Below are positions 1-6,410 of a stretch of DNA of 33,341 nt, one piece after another. The stretch's first letter is position 1. Each line of letters starts with the position of its first letter. A program made the translations under genes and the position numbers. Where the stretch lies: positions 1 through 33,341 of the forward strand of contig CAMYKY010000027.1 of NCBI GenBank assembly GCA_947259165.1, given 5' to 3'. Origin of the DNA: an uncultured Acidobacteriota bacterium (GTDB taxonomy: Bacteria; Acidobacteriota; Vicinamibacteria; Marinacidobacterales; SMYC01). The notes beneath the pieces are model-generated. The model was not told where the DNA came from. It did not search any database and worked only from the letters and a program-made list of their open reading frames with translations.

Positions 1-259
1 CCACACCAAGGCAGCCGAACGCACCCGCATCCATGGAAAGGGCAGTGTGAAGGTGGGTGTCACCCCAGAAAACTTCGCTCGGAAACCCGCGGCCCGCGTA
101 CGGCGAGTAAGCTCGGCCCGGATAAACCTCGGCCAGCGCATCGCCGCCATCTGGCGGCGGCGGGACCTGCGACCAGCCCGACGCCGGGGTGATCACGACT
201 GAAAAGACGGCAATACTCACAATGCGAAGACAGCGTTCCACGATCAATCTCCTGTTCAT
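1..259 (-). CDS. DUF3604 domain protein, N-terminal part (runs off window)
   Basis: Reading the minus strand from an ATG at 259 gives 86 codons that stay open to the window edge. The N-terminus is basic, then hydrophobic (roughly residues 10-30, ending near SGWSQ), which looks like a Sec signal peptide. After it comes [20 protein letters not shown] and then [12 protein letters not shown]. This tract, with its GDTHLHT histidine cluster, is the usual opening of DUF3604 proteins, a large secreted family related to PHP-type metal-dependent phosphoesterases whose substrate is not established. The two histidines would be metal ligands in a PHP-like site. The gene is divergent from the response regulator at 315, with about 55 bp between them. 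Only the start is visible, so integrity of the rest cannot be judged. Confidence 0.8.
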   Translation of the reverse strand, partial: MNRRLIVERCLRIVSIAVFSVVITPASGWSQVPPPPDGGDALAEVYPGRAYSPYAGRGFPSEVFWGDTHLHTALSMDAGAFGCLGV

Positions 260-314
260 CTCGTTTGCTCGTTACGATCTCTCATATGATGGGTGCTCTC
301 GAGCAGACAAGTAT

Positions 315-1214
315 ATGCCCAGAATCCTGGTTGCGGACGACGTTCACAGCGATCGGACCCTGATCGTAAGACTCTTCGATAAGCGCCCTTTCAGCGACGT
401 CATCGCGGTCGAATCCGGCGAAGAGGTCCTGGAGCTACTGGAGGCCGGTCCAGCAGACGTGCTCCTCGCCGGGTCGAGCTTGCCCGATATCGACGCGGCA
501 ACGCTGTTCGAGGAGGCGCGGAAGCGCCAGCCCGCGTTGCCAATTGTTTTTTTGACGCGTGAGGGGCCGGATGAAACCGTTGTCAAGGTTCTCCACCTCG
601 GCGCGGCGAGCTACGTGCCGCGATCGAGAATCGCGCGCAGTGTCGAGGATACGGTGGTCCGAATTCTCTCGCTGTGTGAAAAGACGGCGCTCGGAACCCG
701 GCTGCTCGACACCATGAGCGCGTCGTCCACGGTGTTCATGTTGCCGGGCGATCCGTCTTTGTTCTCCGATGTGATCCACTACCTTCTCGAGCTCATGGAT
801 CATTACGAGCTTCTCGGCTCGATGGATCGAATCTCGGTCGGCGTCGCCATCCAAGAAGCGCTCTTGAACGCCTGGGTCCACGGTAACCTCGATATCGCGT
901 CGTCGAGCAAGAAAGAGGGATTCAAGACGTTCGATCGCCTCATCGAGGAACGCCGCAAAGCAGCCCCATTTGGCGACCGCAAGATTACCGTCCGCTCAGA
1001 GTTCAATCCGGCCCAGGGAAAGATTGAGGTCGAAGACGAAGGAGCGGGGTTCGATGTTGCCGCCGTTCCCGATCCAACCTTGCCGGAGAACGTCGGGCGC
1101 CCTAGTGGCCGAGGGCTTTTTCTCATGCGTCAGTTTTTTGATGAGGTTTCGTACAACGACACTGGCAACCGGGTGACGCTGGTAAAACGGACCCCCGAAG
1201 AACTGAACGGGTAG
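315..1214 (+). CDS. Response regulator with degenerate receiver plus HATPase (anti-sigma-type) domain
   Basis: A 299-residue protein. Residues 1-120 are a CheY-like receiver and residues 140-297 a GHKL/HATPase_c domain of the RsbW/anti-sigma type. The N-box reads EALLNAWVHGN (E181, N185), the G1 box DEGAGF (D241) and the G2 box GRGLFL (265-270), so ATP binding looks intact. The receiver keeps the acid pair D8-D9 and T81. Aligning the SLPDID stretch places Gly53 where the phospho-acceptor Asp should be, and Arg103 replaces the usual Lys. I therefore expect no Asp phosphorylation. The ATG at 315 is chosen because MPRILVADD is the natural receiver start; an in-frame upstream extension to 189 would overlap the divergent DUF3604 gene. 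It probably works by binding or phosphorylating a partner such as an anti-sigma antagonist, but none is encoded nearby. Confidence 0.85.
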   Translation: MPRILVADDVHSDRTLIVRLFDKRPFSDVIAVESGEEVLELLEAGPADVLLAGSSLPDIDAATLFEEARKRQPALPIVFLTREGPDETVVKVLHLGAASYVPRSRIARSVEDTVVRILSLCEKTALGTRLLDTMSASSTVFMLPGDPSLFSDVIHYLLELMDHYELLGSMDRISVGVAIQEALLNAWVHGNLDIASSSKKEGFKTFDRLIEERRKAAPFGDRKITVRSEFNPAQGKIEVEDEGAGFDVAAVPDPTLPENVGRPSGRGLFLMRQFFDEVSYNDTGNRVTLVKRTPEELNG

Positions 1215-1224
1215 GCCAAAACTC

Positions 1225-1376
1225 TGACCCCGTTCCCGTTCCCGTTCCCGTCCCCGTTCCCGTTCCCGTTCCCGATTAAACACCGAGACGCGGGCGTTCG
1301 CTTTGCGTTGTTTCTGCGTTGACGACGAAGGGGCGGAAAGCAAACAAAATCGGGAACGGGAACGGGAACGGGGTCA
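1225..1376. repeat. Inverted G/C-run hexamer repeats (hairpin, G-quadruplex potential)
   Basis: The left half (1225-1277) carries eight runs of three or four C separated by GTT or GT. The right half (1348-1376) carries four G runs separated by AAC. The 29 bases at 1348-1376 are the reverse complement of the left half's outer edges, so transcripts can form a long hairpin around a loop of about 70 nt. Four GGG runs with 3-nt loops also fit the canonical G-quadruplex pattern, on the plus strand at 1352-1373 and twice over on the minus strand of 1228-1274. The element fills most of the gap between the response regulator and the aldehyde dehydrogenase and may act as a terminator. It could also be a dispersed intergenic repeat. 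Confidence 0.8.
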
Positions 1377-1381
1377 ACTAC

Positions 1382-1409
1382 TTGCCGGCACGGGCCGGCG
1401 TGCTATCTT
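1382..1409 (+). promoter_or_regulatory. Candidate promoter for the aldehyde dehydrogenase gene
   Basis: TTGCCG (1382-1387), a 16-bp spacer and TATCTT (1404-1409), preceded by TGC as an extended -10. The spacer holds two GCCGGC blocks. An AGGAGAG tract (1420-1426) lies about 10 nt before the ATG at 1437. This is a sequence match only. Confidence 0.4.
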
Positions 1410-1436
1410 GTCGGGGACAGGAGAGAGCTAGAAACT

Positions 1437-2873
1437 ATGGCAACGCACGATCAGTACATTGGCGGTGAATGGGTCAAGGGCGAGAGCTACACCCCCAACA
1501 TCAATCCCTCGAATCTGGCCGAGAGCATCGGAGAGTATGCACGCGGCGGCAAGAACCAGGCCGAACAAGCCATCCAGGCTGCGCGGGATGCGGCGGCCGG
1601 CTGGGGGGCGGGCGGAATCCAGGCCCGCGCAGACGCACTCGACACCATCGGGACCGAGATTCTCGCGCGCCGCGACGAGCTTGGCCGCCTCCTCGCACGG
1701 GAGGAAGGTAAAACGCTCAAGGAAGCCGTCGGCGAGGTCGGCCGTGCCGGCTACGTGTTCAAGTTCTTCGGCGGTGAGGCTCTTCGCCTGAGCGGCGAGT
1801 TGACGCCATCGGTTCGCCCCGGCGTACGCGTCGAGGTGACGCGGGAGCCTCTCGGGGTCGTGGGCATCATTACGCCGTGGAACTTCCCCATCGCGATTCC
1901 CGCGTGGAAGATCGCGCCAGCTCTCGCGTTCGGCAATACCGTCGTGTTCAAGCCCGCAGAGCTAACGCCAGGATGCGGCTGGGCCATCGCCGACATCATC
2001 GCTCGCTCGGGAATCCCAGCAGGGGTCTTCAATCTCGTGGTCGGCAAAGGATCGGTCATCGGCGACGCCATCGTCAAATCTCCGGACGTCAACGGCATCA
2101 GTTTCACGGGCTCGGTGGACACCGGCCATCAAATCCTCGTCGAAGCCACCAAGCGCCACGCGAAGGTCCAACTGGAAATGGGAGGAAAGAACCCGCTCGT
2201 CGTGCTCGACGATGCCGATCTCGACGTGGCCGTCAACTGCGCCGTCAACGGAGCCTTCTTCTCGACCGGCCAGCGGTGTACCGCATCGTCGCGGCTCGTT
2301 GTGACCGACGGGATCCATGACCGCTTCGTTGATAGCGTCGTGGAAAAGCTGAAGGCGCTCCGGGTCGGAGACGCTATCGCTGATGACACGGATATCGGTC
2401 CCGTCGTCGATCAGGCACAGCTCGATCAAGATCTTTCCTATATCGAAATCGGGCAGAAGGAAGGCGCTCGCCTCGCCTGCGGCGGCGATCGCGTCACCCG
2501 CGACACCGAAGGTTTTTATTTGAGCCCCGCTTTGTTCGTCGACACCGACAACCAGATGCGAATCAACCGCGAAGAAGTCTTCGGACCTGTCGCATCCGTG
2601 GTGCGAGTCAAAGACTACGACGAGGCGGTGGATGTAGCCAACGACACCGACTTCGGCTTATCGGCGGGCATCGTGACGACCTCGCTCAAACACGCGGGCG
2701 ATTTCAAGCAAGCCTCTCGCGCCGGGATGGTGATGGTGAACCTGCCGACCGCGGGCGTCGACTATCACGTACCGTTCGGTGGAACGAAGGGCTCGAGCTA
2801 CGGCCCCCGCGAGCAAGGCGGCTACGCGAAAGAGTTCTATACGACCGTAAAAACGGCCTACGTAACGGGTTGA
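1437..2873 (+). CDS. NAD(P)-dependent aldehyde dehydrogenase (2-oxoglutarate semialdehyde DH-like)
   Basis: A 478-residue, full-length member of the aldehyde dehydrogenase superfamily. It oxidises an aldehyde to the acid with NAD(P)+ through a thioester on a catalytic Cys. Visible signatures are ITPWNFP and FKPAELTP in the cofactor domain, FTGSVDTG, the general base Glu247 in LEMGGKNP, the nucleophile Cys281 in TGQRCTASS, and EEVFGPV. The overall sequence (YIGGEWV start, GKNPLVVLDDADL) most resembles alpha-ketoglutaric semialdehyde dehydrogenases of the GucD/YcbD group, used in sugar-acid or hydroxyproline catabolism. That substrate is a guess from resemblance, since no sugar-acid genes flank it. 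It is monocistronic in appearance, with its own promoter and Shine-Dalgarno sequence. It converges on ppk1, with 9 bp between the stop codons. Confidence 0.9.
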   Translation: MATHDQYIGGEWVKGESYTPNINPSNLAESIGEYARGGKNQAEQAIQAARDAAAGWGAGGIQARADALDTIGTEILARRDELGRLLAREEGKTLKEAVGEVGRAGYVFKFFGGEALRLSGELTPSVRPGVRVEVTREPLGVVGIITPWNFPIAIPAWKIAPALAFGNTVVFKPAELTPGCGWAIADIIARSGIPAGVFNLVVGKGSVIGDAIVKSPDVNGISFTGSVDTGHQILVEATKRHAKVQLEMGGKNPLVVLDDADLDVAVNCAVNGAFFSTGQRCTASSRLVVTDGIHDRFVDSVVEKLKALRVGDAIADDTDIGPVVDQAQLDQDLSYIEIGQKEGARLACGGDRVTRDTEGFYLSPALFVDTDNQMRINREEVFGPVASVVRVKDYDEAVDVANDTDFGLSAGIVTTSLKHAGDFKQASRAGMVMVNLPTAGVDYHVPFGGTKGSSYGPREQGGYAKEFYTTVKTAYVTG

Positions 2874-2882
2874 CTACGGCGC

Positions 2883-4982
2883 TCAGGCGAGCGCTTGAGC
2901 GTGCTCACCTTCAGCGTCGTCGTCAACCTCTGGTTTGCCCTCAGATCTGGAGCGTAGGTAGTCGTAAAACGCGCTCTGAGCGCGGACGGCCTTTCCTGTT
3001 CGCGGCCTGTATCGGTTGGTGAGATCGGCATCGAGCGCCCGGGCCTTCACGTTGTCTTGCCATTGAATATCCAACAAGGCCTTGAGCTCTCGCCGCAATT
3101 TTTTGTCGTACACCGGAAAGGTCACCTCGACACGTCGATCTAGATTTCGTGTCATCCAGTCCCCGGACGAGAGAAACATTTTCTCGTCTCCGCCGTTGTG
3201 AAATACGAAGAGACGAGTGTGCTCGAGGACCCGATCGATGATCCCTATGCCTTCGATGTTCTTCTGGTGCTCCAACGTATGGGGCAACACGGAGTACATC
3301 CCGCGCACGTTGAGCCGCACGTGAACGCCTGCCTCGGCGGCGTCGTAGAGTAGGCCAATCATGTCGGGGTCGGTAAGGTTGTTGAGCTTGAGATCGATTG
3401 CGGCTTTCTTACCTTTTTGGGCGTTCTTGATTTCCGCTTGCACGAGCTCGACCATCCTCTCTCGAAACGTGAACGGAGCGACGACGAGGTGCTTGAAGGT
3501 AGGGACTCGATAGTTGTCCTGAAGGAAGTCGAACACCGCATCGACTTCACGGGTCAACCTGCGGTCCGTCGTGAAAAGACAGTGGTCGGAGTAGAGCTTG
3601 CCCGTGTCCTCGTTGAGATTACCGGTACCCAGGAACGCGTAGCGGGCGAGCTTGCCTTTCTCTTCGCGTAGAATCAAGCCCACCTTGGCATGTACCTTGA
3701 GTCCGGGCACCCCGAAAATCACCTGCGCCCCTTCTTCCTGGAGTTGGTTGGCAAGAGCTACGTTGGTCTCTTCGTCGAAGCGGGCCTGAAGCTCGATGAT
3801 GGCGGTGACCTCTTTTCCGTTTCGGGCGGCGTTGACGAGCGCATTGGCGACACCGGAGTGGCGAGCCACGCGGTACAGTGTGACTTTGATCTCCGTCACT
3901 TTGGGGTCGATGGCAGCTTCACGCAGCAAATCGATGACGTAGTCGAACGACTCATAAGGAAAGTGCAACAGAAACTCGCGCTCTCGCATCGACGCCAAGA
4001 TGCTCCGGCCTTGTTCGAGCGCGCGTACGGGGACGGGCTCGACCTTCGGGTATAAGAGCGACCTGTCGCCGATCTGCGGAAAGTCGATGAAGTCCTTGAA
4101 GTTGTGAGTGCGTCCGCCGGGAACCATACTGTCTTCCCCACGAAGCCGTAGTTTCCGCCCGATGAGGTCGAGAAGCTCGCTCGAGATCTCGCGGTCATAG
4201 ACGAACCGAACTGGGTCACCTTCCTTGCGACCTTTGACACTCTTGACGACCTTGCGCAGATAGCTTTCCGTGACGTCGTCATCGATGTCGAGCTCGGCGT
4301 CTCGAGTGAGCTTGATCAGATGCGACTCGATGGACTCGAACTTGAAAAGCGCAAAAATGTCTTTCAGGTTGTACCGGATGACATCTTCGAGAAGGATGAC
4401 GTACTGCTGGGAGTCGATCTGGGGCAGTATCAGGAACCGAGACAACGCGGGCGTCGGCACTTCGATGAGCGCATAGCGGTCCACCTTCGGGCGACGGGTC
4501 CGTAGCCGCGTCGCCAAATAAATGGATTTGTCTTTGAGCTCGGGAAACCGCGTTTTCTCGCCCACCATCAAAGGGGTGAGTTTCGAGCGCACCTGCTGAC
4601 GGAAATAGCTCCTGACGGACTCGCCCTGTTCCAAAGTCAGCGCCGTCTCGTCAATGACGTGGATACCTTCCGTGGCGAGCTCGTCCACGAGCTGTCGGTA
4701 GATCCCCTGAAACATCTCCTGCTGGCGCAAAATGATGTGTTTGAGCTCGGTGATGACCGCTCGGGGATCGTGGCCGAGGAGCTTCTTACCCTTCTTGCCT
4801 AGCCGAGCAAGGCGATGGAGCGTGGCAACGCGGACCCGAAAAAACTCGTCTTGATTCGACGAGTAGATGCCGAGAAAACGGACGCGCTCGATCAGCGGGA
4901 CGCTACGGTCGCTGGCTTCTTGCAGAACTCTCTCGTTGAAAGAAAGCCAGCTAACCTCTTTGTTTCTAAATGGATAAGTCAT
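2883..4982 (-). CDS. ppk1: Polyphosphate kinase 1
   Basis: A 699-residue protein, matching the usual PPK1 length of about 690. It reversibly transfers the gamma-phosphate of ATP to polyphosphate at the inner membrane and is central to phosphate storage and stress survival. The N-terminal domain begins NKEVSWLSFNERVLQEA and includes SSNQDEFFRVRVA. The two phospholipase-D-like catalytic domains carry the autophosphorylated histidine His431 (KVHAKVGLI) and a second conserved histidine, His595, in FVFHNGGDEK, followed by SSGDWMTRNLDRRVEV. These sit close to His435 and His592 of the E. coli enzyme. It lies 59 bp downstream of the FHA gene on the same strand and is probably co-transcribed. A TATAAT on the minus strand at 5022-5017 could give it an additional start. 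Confidence 0.95.
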   Translation of the reverse strand: MTYPFRNKEVSWLSFNERVLQEASDRSVPLIERVRFLGIYSSNQDEFFRVRVATLHRLARLGKKGKKLLGHDPRAVITELKHIILRQQEMFQGIYRQLVDELATEGIHVIDETALTLEQGESVRSYFRQQVRSKLTPLMVGEKTRFPELKDKSIYLATRLRTRRPKVDRYALIEVPTPALSRFLILPQIDSQQYVILLEDVIRYNLKDIFALFKFESIESHLIKLTRDAELDIDDDVTESYLRKVVKSVKGRKEGDPVRFVYDREISSELLDLIGRKLRLRGEDSMVPGGRTHNFKDFIDFPQIGDRSLLYPKVEPVPVRALEQGRSILASMREREFLLHFPYESFDYVIDLLREAAIDPKVTEIKVTLYRVARHSGVANALVNAARNGKEVTAIIELQARFDEETNVALANQLQEEGAQVIFGVPGLKVHAKVGLILREEKGKLARYAFLGTGNLNEDTGKLYSDHCLFTTDRRLTREVDAVFDFLQDNYRVPTFKHLVVAPFTFRERMVELVQAEIKNAQKGKKAAIDLKLNNLTDPDMIGLLYDAAEAGVHVRLNVRGMYSVLPHTLEHQKNIEGIGIIDRVLEHTRLFVFHNGGDEKMFLSSGDWMTRNLDRRVEVTFPVYDKKLRRELKALLDIQWQDNVKARALDADLTNRYRPRTGKAVRAQSAFYDYLRSRSEGKPEVDDDAEGEHAQALA

Positions 4983-5041
4983 TCCGCACTCGCTCGAGGA
5001 GACTTGGCGAGACGGTATTATACCTGAAGTATCGCGAACGT

Positions 5042-5524
5042 TTAGTTGTCACGGTCGGTAATCACGAGCGCGATTTCATGACTGCCGACACGGAATTTCG
5101 AGCGATTGTCGAGGGCAACTTCCGAGATACGCTGGTCGTCGACGTAGGTTCCGTTCGTGCTATCGAGATCCTTCAGTGAAATATCGGTTCCGTTGAACTC
5201 GACGCGGACGTGGCGACGTGACAGCTCCGGGTCATCGACGACAAGATCGCAACCGCTTCGACCCACGGTGACGACCGTCTTTTCAACGTTGAGAACTTTG
5301 CCAGCTTCCTCGCCGCTGACGATGAGCAACGCGTACTTTTTGCCCGGGTCGAGACCCTGGCGCGGGGCGCCCATCAGCGGTGTGTCGACGATCGAGATAG
5401 GGATCGTCATCTCCGGCAGCGTCAGCGGTTGTTGGCACTGCGGACAGAGAATCTGCGCAGACTCCGTCAAACGCGGAAGCTCGTCTTCTATGGACAGATC
5501 GCAGTGAGGACAGCTGAGACCCAT
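5042..5524 (-). CDS. Zinc-ribbon plus FHA domain protein
   Basis: A 160-residue cytoplasmic protein. Cys5-x2-Cys8 and Cys27-x2-Cys30 form a rubredoxin-type zinc ribbon (CPHC, CPQC). A linker leads to a forkhead-associated domain at about residues 63-156, with the phosphothreonine-binding signature VGRSGCDLVV (Arg89), LSRRHVRVE (Ser102, His105) and DSTNGTYVDD (Asn124). FHA domains read phosphothreonine, so this is a probable target reader for a Hanks-type Ser/Thr kinase; one is encoded at 30434-33283. The ATG at 5524 is chosen over upstream in-frame starts because it sits about 8 nt after a TACAAT -10 element and begins at the zinc ribbon. There is no Shine-Dalgarno sequence, so the mRNA is probably leaderless. 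The ppk1 gene follows, which suggests phosphorylation-dependent tuning of polyphosphate metabolism (inference). Confidence 0.85.
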   Translation of the reverse strand: MGLSCPHCDLSIEDELPRLTESAQILCPQCQQPLTLPEMTIPISIVDTPLMGAPRQGLDPGKKYALLIVSGEEAGKVLNVEKTVVTVGRSGCDLVVDDPELSRRHVRVEFNGTDISLKDLDSTNGTYVDDQRISEVALDNRSKFRVGSHEIALVITDRDN

Positions 5525-5531
5525 AATCAAA

Positions 5532-5560
5532 ATTGTAAACGTGAGAGGCCGAGCTGACAA
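5532..5560 (-). promoter_or_regulatory. Strong sigma70-type promoter for FHA-ppk1, predicted leaderless
   Basis: On the minus strand, TTGTCA (5560-5555), exactly 17 bp, then TACAAT (5537-5532). Each hexamer is five of six to consensus. The expected transcription start falls at 5524-5526, on the FHA start codon itself. Confidence 0.6.
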
Positions 5561-5580
5561 GCCGCTCTTGGAGTTATAGT
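5554..5580 (+). promoter_or_regulatory. Candidate divergent promoter for the SDR gene
   Basis: CTGACA (5554-5559), 15 bp, TATAGT (5575-5580). The -35 occupies the same bases as the -35 of the FHA promoter on the other strand. Start of transcription near 5587 would leave about 5 nt before the ATG at 5592, where no Shine-Dalgarno sequence is seen. Confidence 0.4.
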
Positions 5581-5591
5581 GTCCCCGAGAT

Positions 5592-6368
5592 ATGTCGACG
5601 CATACCCTGGTCACCGGCGCCTCTACCGGCATCGGGCGAGAGCTGTCTGCACTGTGTGCCGCTGACCAGAGAAACCTGGTGCTAGTGGCCCGCAGCGAGG
5701 ACAAGCTGTCGTCGCTTGCGGAATCGCTGCGGTCGGCTCATGGAGTCAAAACGGAGGTGCTCGTGCAGGACCTTGGCGAGCCGAACGCCGCCGAGAAAAC
5801 CTGGAACGAGATCCACTCACGCGGTCTCGACGTCGACACCCTGGTCAACAACGCCGGGTTCGGTTATCTCGGCGCGTTCCATGAAGCCGAAATCGAGAAC
5901 CAGCTCGACATGCTGCAACTGAATATCTTCGCGCTCACTCACCTAACCCGACTCTGCCTGCCGGAGATGATCGCGCGTGGACACGGGCAGATCCTCAACG
6001 TCGCCTCCACGGCATCTTTCCAGCCGGGCCCGTTCATGGCCGTGTATTACGCGACCAAGGCCTACGTCCTGTCGTTCTCTGAAGCGCTCGCGGAGGAGCT
6101 TCGCGGCACCGGCGTCACCGTCACGGTGCTTTGCCCCGGAGTCACCGCCACCGGCTTTCAAGCCCGCGCGCAAATGGCGGACTCGCGATTGATCCGCCTC
6201 GGGATGCAAGACGCTCGCTCCGTCGCCCAAGTCGGCTACCGCGCGATGGTCAAAGGAAAGGCCGTCGCCATCCCTGGTCTCGCAAACCGCATCCTGACGC
6301 TAGCCGTGAGACTCTCCCCGCGCTTCGCCGTCCGCCGCGTCGTCCGCCACCTCAATCTTGGGGACTGA
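5592..6368 (+). CDS. Short-chain dehydrogenase/reductase, DltE/YqjQ-like
   Basis: A 258-residue classical SDR that uses NAD(P)H to reduce or oxidise a carbonyl/alcohol substrate. It has the TGASTGIG cofactor loop (residues 8-15), the NNAGFG motif, the catalytic serine region LNVASTASF, the YYATKAY Tyr-Lys pair and the CPGVTATGF segment after the active site. Length and C-terminal pattern (RSVAQVGYRAM, then a basic tail) fit the large DltE/YqjQ cluster, whose members are mostly annotated generically. The substrate cannot be inferred. It is divergent from the FHA gene and shares its promoter region. The gene converges on htpG with 42 bp between them. Confidence 0.9.
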   Translation: MSTHTLVTGASTGIGRELSALCAADQRNLVLVARSEDKLSSLAESLRSAHGVKTEVLVQDLGEPNAAEKTWNEIHSRGLDVDTLVNNAGFGYLGAFHEAEIENQLDMLQLNIFALTHLTRLCLPEMIARGHGQILNVASTASFQPGPFMAVYYATKAYVLSFSEALAEELRGTGVTVTVLCPGVTATGFQARAQMADSRLIRLGMQDARSVAQVGYRAMVKGKAVAIPGLANRILTLAVRLSPRFAVRRVVRHLNLGD

Positions 6369-6410
6369 GAGAGACGTCTCACCACGGAGTCACGGAGAAA
6401 GAACGCTCTC
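6369..6410. terminator. Convergent intergenic hairpin with CACGGAG repeat
   Basis: Between the SDR and htpG stops there is a 10-bp perfect palindrome GAGACGTCTC (6371-6380), followed by CACGGAGTCACGGAGAAA, a type of short CACGGAG tandem often seen between genes. The AGAGAGACGT start and ACGCTCTCTT end can pair imperfectly. A bidirectional terminator is plausible, but there is no clear U-tract. Confidence 0.35.

Noticed and set aside
189..314. Upstream in-frame extension of the response regulator
   Set aside because: It overlaps the divergent DUF3604 start and adds 42 residues with no receiver homology.
1225..1376. CRISPR-like array
   Set aside because: Units are 6 bp with no spacers and in inverted halves; this is a simple repeat.
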